Positions 34,183 to 45,187 of a DNA stretch of 64,000 bases are shown here, piece after piece. Positions within the stretch are counted from its first letter, which is position 1. Each line of letters starts with the position of its first letter. Source of the DNA: Typha latifolia (Eukaryota; Streptophyta; Magnoliopsida; Poales; Typhaceae). The stretch lies in the NCBI GenBank assembly GCA_019914945.1, contig CM034099.1:9995001-10059000 (forward strand), in the 5' to 3' direction. The notes below the pieces were generated by a model that saw only the letters and a list, made by a program, of their open reading frames with translations, was not told where the DNA came from and searched no databases. The position numbers and the translations under genes are program-made.

Positions 34183-35123
34183 TGATACGATTCGGACTTC
34201 ACCGACGTCGTCTCGAGCATGGATTCACTTTAGGAGTGTTTTTATTTCATGTTTTAGTATTTAATTTCCATTAAAATAAGTTTTCTGTAAGTCGCGTTCG
34301 AACGCGGGTGGAGTGAGTTCGAACGCGGTTTGTGAACGGGGTTATGAACGTGGTGAAGAGAATGTACTGTGCGTTCGAACGCGGTGCGTTCGAATGCACT
34401 GTGAACGCCTGCATCGCATTTGCAAATACCGACAGGCGCGTTGGATTGCGCGTTCGAACGCCTGCATCGCGTTCGCAAATCCAGAAGAGCGAACTCGATG
34501 CATTTGAACGCGGCCGGGCGAGTTCGAACGCGGTCGGCAAAAATTGTGTTTTAGGGTTAATGTGAGTTGTTGGTTAGCCTATAAAAGGATGTGTAGGACA
34601 ACCAAAATTATCATTGATTATTGAGATTGAGTTTTGCCTTGCCTCCTTCGTCTTCTTTGCTCCCGTTCTCTCAATCCCCGGCGACGCCGCTTCTAAGCTC
34701 CCTCGTCCGGCTAATCACCCTAGTCCCTTAGGAGTGGCCCTCTCCTCCCCCTTCGTCCAATCTATCCAACACTTGCCCTAACCTCTCCATCAACCACAAC
34801 CCTTCCACCATCACTTTTCACCGGTGCCACCACATTAACGCCGGTCCTCCACCAACCATCATTACCTAGGATCGTGTGCCTCCATCCACGAATCCAAAAT
34901 AGAGCATCCTGATGTTCGTCCACTAAATGGACGGTATCTCGAGATCCACAATTCTGATTCGCTTGAACTTTGTTGGAAAGCTCTTTTCTAGGGCGACAAC
35001 ATATCAAAATTTCACATCGATCCAACGGCGGAATATTTCGGGATCTTATTTCAAAGTTCCATGCCAGATCTAGTCCAGATCAAGAATTGGAAGAGATCGA
35101 CCCTTCACCAAAAAGGCGTATCA
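34183..35123 (+). repeat. 3' LTR of element B (941 bp)
   Basis: It starts TGATACGATTCGG after the purine tract and ends GCGTATCA, followed by TSD TTAGG. The palindrome cluster lies at 34290-34540 with several exact 12-mers. Confidence 0.92.
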
Positions 35124-35128
35124 TTAGG

Positions 35129-35248
35129 GTTATTGTGGGTTGAGTCTTTCCTTGTCGGTGTGCTCTCCATTGGTCTCCTTGTTGATGTCATCTTTCTTGT
35201 TTCAACTATTAATGGAGGTCTAAGATTCACCTGTCTCTGATACCAAAT
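35129..35248 (-). pseudogene. A2 gag start and primer-binding site
   Basis: This minus-strand sequence continues A2 gag beyond element B back to the gag start. It ends with a reversed primer-binding site at about 35235-35245 (TCTCTGATACCA, one base off GCTCTGATACCA). Confidence 0.8.
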
Positions 35249-36097
35249 TGATGGGTTCTTGTACTAAAAGATAGGCTACGGAATGATTCCTTCAAAATCA
35301 AGATTTATTATAGGAATCAGTCCATGCAATTGTGGGAAAATATTCATCAAATATTCTCCTATAGTCATAAAATTATGAAGCCAAGTGTATTAGATCTATA
35401 ACTCCCTGATCTAAAATTTTTGTATTTAAACTTTTCACAGATTCGAACTGCAACTAGGATGAAAATATGAAAGAATGCAGGTGATGGTGATAGTGACGGG
35501 TGGAGTGGATGTTAGGGTTATGGATGATTATGGAGATGAAGGTGGATGGTGGATGTAGTTAAGAGATATAGACAATGGGGAATAAGTGGTCCAGATCCCA
35601 AAGAAGAGGGAGATTAGAAGTTATGAGAGACCTTGCCAACGGTAGAGGTGTTAGGTTCGTGAAGACAAAGGTGAGAGATTTGGGTAGAAAGAATAGAGAG
35701 AAGATAGGAGGCAAGAAATTAATAATCCAATTGCATAATAAATTTAGCTGCCATCCACATATTTATAGATGCTAGCCAACAAGTCCTAAAATAATAGATA
35801 ACTATAATTCTAGAGGACTCCTGCCGATCACATTCGAACGCGCTCGATCGCGTTCGAACGCACAAAAGGTGTACTTTGTATGTACGAACGCGATGCAGCC
35901 ATTCAAATTCGGCGTTCAAACTCGCTCGACTATGTTCGAACATGCGTTATGCATTCTCTGTATTTGCGAACCTGATGCAGACATTCGCAAGGGCATTTGA
36001 ACGTGACCCCTCTTGCGTTCGAACGCGACCTACAAAAATTTTATTTTAATAAAAATAAACAACTAATGCAATAAAAAAAATCGTAACTAAAATATCA
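35249..36097 (-). repeat. A2 5' LTR (849 bp)
   Basis: The LTR reads on the minus strand from ATATCA at 36097 to TGATGGG at 35249. The palindrome cluster lies at 35820-36030, with exact 12-mers near 35848 and 36014. The sequence right after it, AATGC, does not match GTGAG, so it did not insert at the same site as the left LTR. Confidence 0.85.
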
Positions 36098-36497
36098 AAT
36101 GCACCTACGGTCCAGCAGCAAAGCGCCTTGGTTCTCCAATATTGGATGGCGCTCTGGATCATCCAATACCTCCTATAACAATCTCAAAATATATGAGTCA
36201 GATGTACGTGCATACCTCCGACTCTTTTGAGTCCTTACTCCTTTTGGCCCTCATTAAGGAAGGAAAAAGTAGGAGAAGAATAGGCTGCGAGCTCGGTGAT
36301 ATTGGGTTGGCACGATAGTGCATCTGTCGCTCTATTTTCTATTTCTTTCTTACATTGGATTTCATAATCATACTCCAATAATTTTGTGACCCATCTCTGT
36401 TTGTGCCGAGTGTGAATACGTTGCCCCATAAAGTATAGAAGGCTCCTTTGGTCGGTTTGGATAATGAATCGCTTACCGGTTGGAGAAGTCCTGATCG
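36098..36497 (-). pseudogene. family A integrase/RNase H fragment
   Basis: The minus strand encodes the end of RNase H ([23 protein letters not shown], here open for 64 codons at 36235-36429) and the start of the integrase zinc domain (LENQGALLLDR). It is truncated on both sides. At about 36475 it gives way to about 20 bases that resemble element C gag flank and end in GTGAG. Confidence 0.8.
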
Positions 36498-36502
36498 GTG
36501 AG

Positions 36503-37323
36503 TGATAGTCTACGGAATGGTTCCTTCAAGATCTGAATTTATCGTAGAAAGTAGTCCACGCAATCGAGGGAAAATATTCACCAAATATTCTCCCATTATA
36601 AGAAAATTATGAAACAAGTGAAATTGATCCGTACCTCCCTGATCTACATTTTTTGTATTTACTTCCTTTGTAGATTTGAACTACAACTAGGACTAAAATA
36701 CAATATATTGTGGATGATGGTGGTGGTGATGGGTGGAGTGGATGTTAGGGCTATGGATGATAATGGAGATGAGGGTAAATGGGTGAGATTGTTTAAGGGA
36801 TAAAGATAAAGGGAAAGAAGTGGTCCAGATCCTAAGGAAGAGGGAGGACTTGATAGCCGAGGGAGATTAGAAGTTAGGAAAGACCTTACCAACGATAGAG
36901 GTGGAAGGTTAGTGAAGATGAAGGAGTGAGATTAGGAAAGAGAGAAGATAGAGAGGCAAGAAACTAATATTCCAATAGCATAATAATTTTGGCTACCATC
37001 CATACCTTTATAGAGGCTAGCCAACAAGTCAAAATAACAATTATTAACCTTAATTTTAGTGGACTCTCATCGATCGCGTTCTAACGTGCCCGATCGCGTT
37101 CGAACGCACAAATGATATTCTCTGTTGATGTGAACCTAATACAGACGTTCGAACGCGACGTTCGAACACACCCGACCGCATTCGAACGCGCATTTCGTGT
37201 TCTCTGTTTTTGCGAACTTGATGCAGGCGTTCACAAAGGCGTTCGAACGCGACCTATAGGAAATTTATTTTAATAAAACCAAATATCTAATGCAATAAGA
37301 AAAGACTCTAACTAAGTGTATTA
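36503..37323 (-). repeat. family A LTR flanked on both sides by GTGAG
   Basis: The LTR runs from TGATAG at 36503 to GTATTA (mutated GTATCA) at 37323. GTGAG lies directly before it (36498-36502) and after it (37324-37328). Taken alone it looks like a solo LTR. The left LTR at 25801 has the same GTGAG on its outer side. The palindrome cluster is at 37070-37250. Confidence 0.85.
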
Positions 37324-37454
37324 GTGAGTTTGAGTTTGCCTTTGATCTGATAATATCAATGGCCTCCCCCTAAATAGAGATGCTTTCATTGGTCTCGATG
37401 CCATAGATCTGGTTGTTGGCATGGTGTCCGAGGAATGGTGGCTCTGATACAACT
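37324..37454 (-). pseudogene. element C gag start and primer-binding site
   Basis: On the minus strand gag begins MPTTRSMASR (about 37413-37380) and runs toward the GTGAG insertion, continuing at 25795. The reversed primer-binding site GGCTCTGATACAA lies at about 37440-37452, one base off the initiator methionine tRNA complement. Confidence 0.8.
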
Positions 37455-38344
37455 TGATATGGATCGTGCGTCCGTTCCTGACCAAGTTCATATGTAGGGA
37501 AGTAATCTGCACAATCAGAGGAGAATATTCTCAAAATATTCACGCATTGTCATAAAATTACAAAACCAGTGGTGATCATTCTGTATCTTTCTGATCTACA
37601 TTTTTGATATTCATGTTCTTCACATATTCTAGCTGCACCTGGGGAGAAAATATGTAATATTGTGGTGAAGGTGGAGATGATGGGTGATGGTGATGATTGT
37701 GATAAAGGTGGTGATAATGGTGATGGATTTGGTGGCACGTGGTGTTGAAGGGATAAAGATGAGGGGGGAAAAGTTAGTCAAGATCCTAAAGAGGAGGGAG
37801 GACTCGATAGTCAAGGGGGATTAGAGATATCTGGCGTCGAGATGACACACAGCTAAGGCTTGAACGAGGAGGGAAAATGTTAGGGTAGAGAGGAAAGGGA
37901 AGAAAATCAATATTCATTTATAATAATCTTTTAGGTTGTTATCCACATCTTAAGAAGCTAACCTAACAAGCCAAACTAACAAGTAATAACCTTAGAAATA
38001 TTATATTCTCGCGGACAGCGTTCGAACGGGGTCGAGCGCGTCCGAACGGGGTCGAGCGCATTCGAATATGCAATTTGCATTCACTGTCAATGCAAATGTA
38101 TGCAGGTATTTGCATGCGTGCGTTCGAACGGAGTCAAGTACATTCAAATACACAATTTATGTTCTCTATCGATGCGAACGTATGCAGGTGTTCGCAAGGG
38201 GCATTTGAATGCGACCTCCCCGCGTTCGAACACGACATCCAGAATTTTTATTTATCTGAAGAAAATAACTAAAATAAAATAAAAAATAGATCCCATAGAT
38301 TGTATCCATGTATGAGATGACTTAGTGTGGTCTGAATCACATTA
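37455..38344 (-). repeat. 5' LTR of element C (890 bp)
   Basis: It runs from TGATATGG at 37455 to CACATTA at 38344. It contains ACC/ATC-type triplet-rich leader sequence and a palindrome cluster at about 38020-38240. The right flank GTTTG pairs with GTTCG at 6394. Its body differs from family A, although it shares the cluster motif. Confidence 0.85.
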
Positions 38345-38349
38345 GTTTG

Positions 38350-39065
38350 ACCACTTGACGGTCATTGGCGATTGCGGCGACCACTATTGGCTAGTGGTGA
38401 GCTCAAGGAATCTAGCCATGCTTGTTGATGGTCATGGAAGTGTTGGACCCATGGCCACTAACTACAGGTTTGCTGTAGCTATAATAGTCATCGACGATAG
38501 TTTTATGACTGGTGCTGGCATGAACAACGACCATGGTTTAGGTGTGGGTGGTTGAAGAAAGGAATGAATGTGATGGTCTAGGTTGGGAGAGCCTAGATTC
38601 CCACCGGTGAAAAACTAGGGTTTTAGACCCTAGTTTCCACCATGAGTGGGGAAGACAACTCTGAAACCATCAATGCGGGCAGCTTTGGCTTCACCACGAC
38701 AACAGTCTTAGTCTATAGAGGTGGAGGGAGCTCCATCATGGCTGAAGGAGGGATTGTTGCTGCAATTTGGGTTGGTTCCGCATGGCTAGCGACGCTAGTG
38801 ACATAGGGTGGTGGTTGGCGGATGTCGAGTCTCTACTAAGGCCTAGATCGAGTCTTTTTCAAATAGATCAAAAGTTCTTTAAATATTGCATTCATCCATG
38901 CTAGTGGCTCATTGTCGGTGGTGGCTACTAGTGGTGGTGGCATCGAGAAAACCTCCATCAGGATGGAGAAGAGATCTTGGTTTCTTATGGTTGCGATCTT
39001 TCCTGGGTTAGTTTTGGATTGCGTGTTCACTATTATCTAAGAAATGTCGGCTCTGATACCAGTAT
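38350..39065 (-). other. possible internal region of an older LTR element
   Basis: No intact gene is visible. A reversed primer-binding site, GGCTCTGATACCA, lies at 39049-39061. This suggests that the sequence to its left is the 5' internal part of a minus-strand LTR element and that the sequence to its right is its LTR. A 64-codon minus-strand frame at 38836-39030 lies where gag should start, but I do not recognise it. Element C inserted into this region. Confidence 0.4.
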
Positions 39066-40102
39066 TATGAACCGGATCTAAACCGATTTGTTTGTAATAA
39101 ATTTATGATATTTTTATGGGTGGTAGCCTCATGAGTTAGAGATCTTTTGGCATTTGTTTTATGTGATTTCAAGGTCAGCATTAAATGATATAATCGAAAT
39201 AGTGGGGGAATGTTAGAATAGAACAAAAATTAAATATCTGATGTTGTAACGGTCGTTGGAGGGTGGTGGTTAGCCAAAAAGTGGCGGTGCTCGGCTATAG
39301 GTGTGGGTGGCTCGTGGAGGGTGTTGGTGGTTATAGTTTGAAGGTGGAACCTCTCGAAGGATTGCCATGATGCTAAGATGGTGGGACATCGATGGCACTA
39401 GCAAACGAATGTGCTATTGGAAATGGCAATCCAATGATGCAGCATAGCTACACATTATAATTAGTTCAAGTGAAGACCAGGGAGACAACCGCTTATGCTA
39501 CATATCTTTGTGGTAGGAGGGCCATGTAAATGGACAGAGCCGCATTATTTTTTTAAGACAGAAGGGGGAAGAGTGGTCTAGCAAAGGCGCTCTTGGAGGG
39601 CATCTCAATCACCAATACCCAACTAGGATGTCTGCATATTACGAGCGAGAGAGTGTTGGAAAAATTTCAAAATTCAATCAAAACCTAAGTGTCTAGGGTG
39701 TCTATGGATCTAATCTAAACAAACATACTTGTGACTAAGGTAGGGTTGAGGAACACCGACATCATTTGGAGGGACACCACAAATCACAGGCTCAAATTCG
39801 TTACTTTCAGGAAAATTAAGATAATAATAGAGAGCTTGATTTGCTATTAGAGCAGTTTTTGACTTCTTGATATGGATTAGACGATCTAATCCAGTATTTT
39901 ATCGAATCCTCGAAAGTAACAAAGAGAATTCAAACTGTTTTAAATCAATCACGAGTTGCCACATAGGGAGCAAAACCAAAACATACGCCAACACTCCCGA
40001 TTACCACTTTTCTTCTCCTTCCTCCCCCTTTATCCCTCCTCAACAAACTCCAATACCCTATCGATCTCCAACCATTTTCTCTCTCACTCCCAAGCTTCAC
40101 TA
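39066..40102. other. probable old LTR, then the promoter of the TMEM230-like gene
   Basis: If the primer-binding site at 39049 is genuine, an LTR should begin near 39066. I cannot fix its far end. GT-rich low-complexity sequence lies at 39240-39380. From about 39870 the sequence becomes C/T-rich, as in a plant 5' UTR, with CT-rich tracts at 39995-40095 just before the ATG at 40103. No clear TATA box was found. Confidence 0.4.
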
Positions 40103-40527
40103 ATGGCGTACGTCGACCATGCCTTCTCGATCTCGGACGAGGACATCATGATGGAGGACTCCTACGTCGTCCGCAACCGGCCTCCGATCAAAGAGATAGC
40201 CCTCGCCGTCGCCCTCCTTGTCTTCGGTTCCCTCGGCATCGTCCTTGGCGCCATCATGGCCGCCAACCACGTCGGCGGCGACCGAACCCACGGTACTCTT
40301 TTACTCTTCCCTCTATAAACCCTACCTACCTTCCTAGGTTTTCCTATTCTCTGCGATTTCTTTCAATTCTTGTTCTTCTTGCTGAAATTTTTGGAGGGCA
40401 ATTAGGGGTTTTCTTTGCGATCTTGGGGTCGGTGCTGTTCATACCGGGGTTCTATTACACGCGGATCGCGTATTATGCGTACAAGGGGTACAAGGGCTTC
40501 TCCTTCTCCAACATCCCGCCCGTGTAG
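40103..40527 (+). CDS. TMEM230/DUF872-like small membrane protein, two exons
   Basis: The gene has coding exons at 40103-40292 and 40406-40527, joined across a 113-bp GT-AG intron that splits a glycine codon. It encodes 103 residues from MAYVDHAFS to the C-terminal NIPPV. Two hydrophobic segments are predicted at about residues 31-52 and 64-83, with a short loop ([10 protein letters not shown]) between them. After the second segment come the aromatic, glycine-rich [11 protein letters not shown] tail and conserved RIAYYAY. This layout matches the eukaryotic TMEM230/DUF872 family, whose members sit in endomembranes. The animal protein is linked to vesicle traffic, and the plant role is largely unknown. 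The ATG is in good context (CTAATGGCG). Both exons are intact and GC-rich, unlike the surrounding repeats, so the gene is probably functional. Confidence 0.9.
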
Positions 40528-43500
40528 AAGGATCTGTACAAATCTCCCGATGTAACCCTGTTCAATCTCTTTTTTTCTTTCTTTCCTTTGTGTTGTTGTA
40601 ATTTTGTTTTGAATAATATGCTATGTTTAGCTAAGTATAGAAGCATGTGATCTTTTCTCAGTTCTCCTTGTGATGTTTTGGTATCTTTGATTAGTTTCTC
40701 CCAGTTTTACTTTGTAGTTAGAAAGAAGAAAGTGAATTTAGTTGTTTCCTGCTAGAAGGTATTGCTACTTTTTGCTACAAACTCTCAGTTTGCAACTCTA
40801 GATCAGTCCAAACTCCAAATTAATGATAAAATAAGAGATGAGACAAAGACTACTTGAGGAGGATTTGGAGTCTCCAAGTCGAGTGATTCATAGGAGTTCT
40901 TCGGGTTAACTCACACCCTCCAAAGTCTATCAAAACAATACATAATTTTTCTATCTCCACAGCTGAAGAAAGATAAGAAATAAATAGACTCCTCCATGCT
41001 TCCGGAGAGAACCTGTGTGAGATCTTTGGGATTGCCAACTCCCATGTAAGCAAATGCTGGCCTCTGGCCATGATTTATTGTGATCCATCCATCTTTAACT
41101 ACTTTGCATGGATTACTCAATAGATTAAGGAGGGAATTAAGGAGGACCTTAGTGTTCCTCTCCGCTAAACATCGTGAAAATTTGGAAAACTCTCAAGCAG
41201 TTTGTAAATTTCCTAGGTAGCATCTTCCTTCTCTGTGCCTTTCTATTGAACCAAGACATTTATTTATTTTTAATCATTGATTTTCAGATTACTTTGGTGT
41301 GTCTGACATGTGTAGGAGCCGTGGCTAGCGCCATGCCTTAGGTCTTGGCATGTCCATGCTTCCTGATAAGCGGCTCATTTAGACATGAGAATAGGCACGA
41401 CATGAAATAAAACGAGTCAAACTTGATTATATGACTTGAACTTAGCTCGATCAAGCTCAGCTTGATTATGCCCCTACTCTTACATATGATGGAAAGAGGC
41501 TGTTATCTAATAGGATTGGTTGCAAGCTTGAAGCCTGATTGATATTAGTTTTTGTTTTGTGCAATTTATAGATATGACTTGATTTTATATGATTTATTTT
41601 TCTGTTATCATGGTCGCTTGTAGGTTTGGTTCTGTAATTCACACCATATGTGTAATTGTCCTAAATGTTAGTCAAGCTATGATTTCCTTTTGTGGTAAGC
41701 TGATATATGTCTATGTCTTCTTAATTTGTATAAACTTAGTAGGTCAGACCCTGAATGTCAAAAATGGAGACCGACAAGATCACTTTTGCACGAGCTTTTC
41801 AGTATGTTTTGAATATTCTTTTTTGTAATTTAGTTTCATGATTCTGTTAACATGTCCTTGATGCCTGGTGTAGGACTTTTATTCTCTATTCTGTATTTTC
41901 CTCTTTGGAATCTTCTTCCCTTCGTCTTTTTGTCTCCTCAACTTGATTGATCCATAATTGCATAATACAACTTTCCTATTTGTTTTGCATGTGTTTGCCA
42001 TCAGAGCTATGTTTCTATACAGAATATCATTGTTTTCATCTTCTCTTATTCATGTACGATGGTTTCCACTTTCAACCCCAAACTGATGAAGGCCTGGAGA
42101 TAGTATAAAGGCCAATAATAAGGTGAAATTATGCATATGATATTCTTTTTCTTGAATGAGAAGAAAAACCTTTTCATTATTTAGGTATTGATTATCTAAC
42201 CCCTCTCTTTTTATACTCATCTTTCCTCTTGACTCTTGTTCTCATCATGCTCTCCTCATCTTCTCTAATATGATCTTCTTGATTGGTCCACCATTTCATA
42301 GCAAGATATGCCCGTCCTATATTAATTGGTTTATCTCGAGCTCGTGTGAAGTTCTAAATGATCATCAGTACATGTGGGCTGCGTTGTCACTGCCTGTTGA
42401 CTTGTGCAACAGAAGCATATGTAGGAAATAAGTAAGAGCCAATAGCTGTGGAGATGTACAACATGTAGTTGTACAGAAATCCTTATTTAGAGGAGAGAGA
42501 AATTTAGACTCGATATATATATGGAGTTGATTCATTACATGATACATAGCCTCTTTTATGGCATAGCTTCTCCTCCTCTCATTAACTCTTAATAATGATT
42601 AAACAAGTAACATGCTCTGTGTAACTTATTCTAACTCTTGAACCTCTTCAAATCTTTCAAGACAAAGGAGTAATGAATTTTGGATTTATTTCAACACAAC
42701 AAGCATGTAAAAATTGTTAAAGGCGGGGTAGGCAACCTTTGGTTTGATAGTGAGCACACCATGGGAAAGGATGAATTGCAGGTTAATATACGCCGAATAT
42801 TTGGCCAGTATGTCTAGAATGTTGTTATTGTACTATTTTCCCATCTTATGTTTAGAATACTTTCATTTGGTTTCCTATTTATCACTGAATTTTGAATTTT
42901 GATTTAATGAAGGTAAGGATCCTTCTTTTGGGGGCAAAGATAGTGTCATCTTAAGTAGTTGCTTTTGTGGATCAACTTGCATTTGCAGGGAATACTAATA
43001 GGATGAATTTACAAGGCATTTTCCTCACATAAGTGAATACTTTCTTCTTTGTCTTGATATGCCTGTCTTACTTTGAAAAAACTAACTTAGATGTAAGTAT
43101 GTGATCCAAATAAACAATGATGTATGGTTTGGACAAGCTGTTTACTTCTTTAACGAACAATTGGATAACCATTTTGGCTGACAGTTTACAAACCCTTTGG
43201 ATTAATTTTCACAGCTTGCTCCTTTTAAGGTACTTTCTTGCAATTGCTCTCAATCTAAGAATTTACTAGATGGGAATGTATTAGTTAAAGGATATAATAC
43301 ATGAACACATACATATAAATTATGGTTAGTGATATGAATGATGAGATACCCTTTTGATAGATGTGTAGTACTATTATGTGTCTGATTTACATGTGACTCG
43401 TTAAAAGTGTTCTCCTTACTCAAAGTGCAATATCATTAGGAATTGTTTACAGGACTAAGCTCAGAATCTTAAACTAAGAAATATGATTATAGCTGGATGT

Positions 43501-45187
43501 TGCGAGTTGGGGGTGTCCTAGGTTTTTCCACTATGGGGTTTGATCTGGCAGGACAGCTATATTGAACTTCTTTTGCAGTACATGGATTAAGTTCTTATGA
43601 CTGGATCAGAAACTTTTGATTTAACTATCTTCTAATTAAATATTTAAAATTTCTTATCCATACTATCACATCCTTTAATTGATCAACTCCATTTACGTTT
43701 TGTAACAAAGAACAGTTTATCTTGGTTAATGTTAACCAAGGATTCATGATATTTTTTGACGAAGGCAAGTAATGAGAAGTAAAAGGAGGAAGATATGTTT
43801 TACCCATTCAATGGAAGCATTTCTAATCTTCCCTATATATATATCTTAATGCGCATTCAAGGCAAGCTTGTCTTTTCTGCAGTGATTTATTTTAAAGAAT
43901 TTTGAACTTATTATGTTACGTAGTATAATTCCTAATATGGTATGTAGGTATCTAATAAGAAACTTATAAGAGGATGATAGAATATGATTAGATTATAGGT
44001 AGTGTTATTGTGGATTAAGAGATTGTGCACTTTCTTCAATTGGGCAAGAGGGGTGCCCTGTATATAGTGATTAAGCTTGATATAAAGAAGTTGCTTGATA
44101 GGCTGAGCTGGGAGGTTGTTTTTGAGGTCATGCAGATTACTTGGTTTTTGGATATTTAGTTTGCTGGGTTGAAACTTGTATTGAATCCTCTTTTATTCTT
44201 TTCAATTAATGGTGCTGCATCTCTTTGGATGAAAATCTCTTGTGATCTCTGACATAGGAACCTCTTTCTTATACTTTATCCATTATTTGTGTGCATTAGC
44301 TTAACTAGCCTCATAAATACTTGAGGTGAATGAAAGAGTTTTAGATGGGTTTCATATTGTTTTGAAATCTTTCATCTTATATTAACAAATAATATATTTT
44401 AATTACTAAAGCTAATACCATAAATTATGATGTGTTTGATGTTAAAGAGATTTATGTTGTATGAGTATTTCTAGTTTAAATCCCAACGACACTGGTTTAA
44501 ATGGTTATTTCATAGTTTAAATGTCTTTTTGCGGGTGTCTTACTGTTTTATGGTGGCTAACCATCTGGATTAGTCAACTCGGTGCAATCTCAAGGTTTCT
44601 TGGCGATGTGGGCTAATTCTGCACCTACTGATTTGCTAGTATTATATATATTCTATATAAGGAATATAGGGATATCCTGTGTATCTTTCAGTATATTTTT
44701 GTGCCATTTTTACTCCTGCAGGACAAAAAAACTTTCGTCTTCAAAGCTAGCTCAGCTAGCGCCTCGCGAATTGACAGGCTTATTTGACATCCTTTGGTAA
44801 GTACATGTTGCAGCTTAATACAAACCTTTTCTGATCCTGCTGGAGGGATCCACACCTTGAGCTGTGGCGTGGCTATCGTAACAAAGCCTGAAGGTACATG
44901 AATCTTCACACAGCAAACCATCTGTTTAACGTCAGGAGAATGAAAGCAGAGAATAGACTTGCATATTGTTATAGATGATTTCATTACTCTGTCTGGTTAG
45001 TGGTGGAAAGGAAATGGTTTCATCTGATCAAGTATTTGGAGTCATAGATATCTATCTTTGCTTCTGTGGTGGGTAGAAGGTTGTCAAAGAATTAGCTAGA
45101 GTTCAGAATGCTAAGAGGTTGAATGGAATAGTGATTTCAAATAGATGCCCTGACATTTGCAAGGTGATAATCTAATAGAATATTAGG
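40528..45187. other. 3' flank without recognised genes
   Basis: The sequence just after the stop looks like a 3' UTR, with AATAAT-type signals near 40610. The next 4.5 kb is AT-rich, single-copy in appearance and free of retrotransposon protein matches. Short frames such as 40911-41120 on the minus strand look coherent but match nothing I know. It could hold introns of an extended 3' UTR or another gene with small exons. Confidence 0.5.
44722..44796 (+). other. possible small exon
   Basis: A 75-base stretch is bounded by a good acceptor (polypyrimidine then CTGCAG) and a strong donor (GGTAAGT). In one frame it reads KLAQLAPRELTGLFDILW without stops. No partner exons were recognised. It might belong to a non-coding or alternatively spliced transcript, or be chance. 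Confidence 0.25.

Larger units (their letters stand above)
31137..35123 (+). mobile_element. complete non-autonomous LTR element B, TSD TTAGG
   Basis: This 3,987-bp element has LTRs at 31137-32057 and 34183-35123 and is flanked by TTAGG at 31132-31136 and 35124-35128. It lies in the gag of A2. It has a primer-binding site, a gag-like start and a purine tract, but no protease, RT or RNase H. Its last internal part retains decayed integrase sequence. LTR ends (TGATAC...TATCA), primer site and purine tract match family A, so A-type enzymes could have moved it. Its LTRs are very alike, which suggests it is among the younger insertions. Confidence 0.92.
25801..37323 (-). mobile_element. family A complex (A2) with TSD GTGAG
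   Basis: The block is bounded by family A LTR ends and by GTGAG at 25796-25800 and 37324-37328, within element C's gag. From the left it contains a 3' LTR (25801-26575), an internal region on the minus strand (26576-31136 and 35124-35248, split by element B), a 5' LTR (35249-36097), an extra RNase H/integrase piece (36098-36480) and a third LTR (36503-37323). The third LTR is also preceded by GTGAG and by about 20 bases resembling the host flank at 25780. This is more than one simple insertion, and homologous recombination between LTRs is likely. Confidence 0.8.
6399..38344 (-). mobile_element. nested Ty3/gypsy element C (about 32 kb with inserts)
   Basis: The two ends are family C LTRs in the same minus orientation (6399-9109 and 37455-38344), starting TGATATGG and ending in CACATCA or its mutated form CACATTA. 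The flanking five bases are GTTCG on the left and GTTTG on the right, one C-to-T change apart, as expected for an old target-site duplication with a decayed CpG. Between them the minus-strand order is integrase/RNase H (9110-10984), RT and protease (14435-15208, 16938-17022), protease and gag (24378-25795) and gag start plus primer-binding site (37324-37452). The pieces fit end to end at the clean insertion junctions once the other elements are taken out. About 400 bp of RT palm and thumb were lost where the fragment at 10985-14434 sits. Confidence 0.8.

Noticed and set aside
40911..41120. 69-codon minus-strand frame (KDGWITINHGQRPAFAYMG region)
   Set aside because: It reads plausibly but matches no family I know and has no splice or start support, so I left it in the non-coding block.
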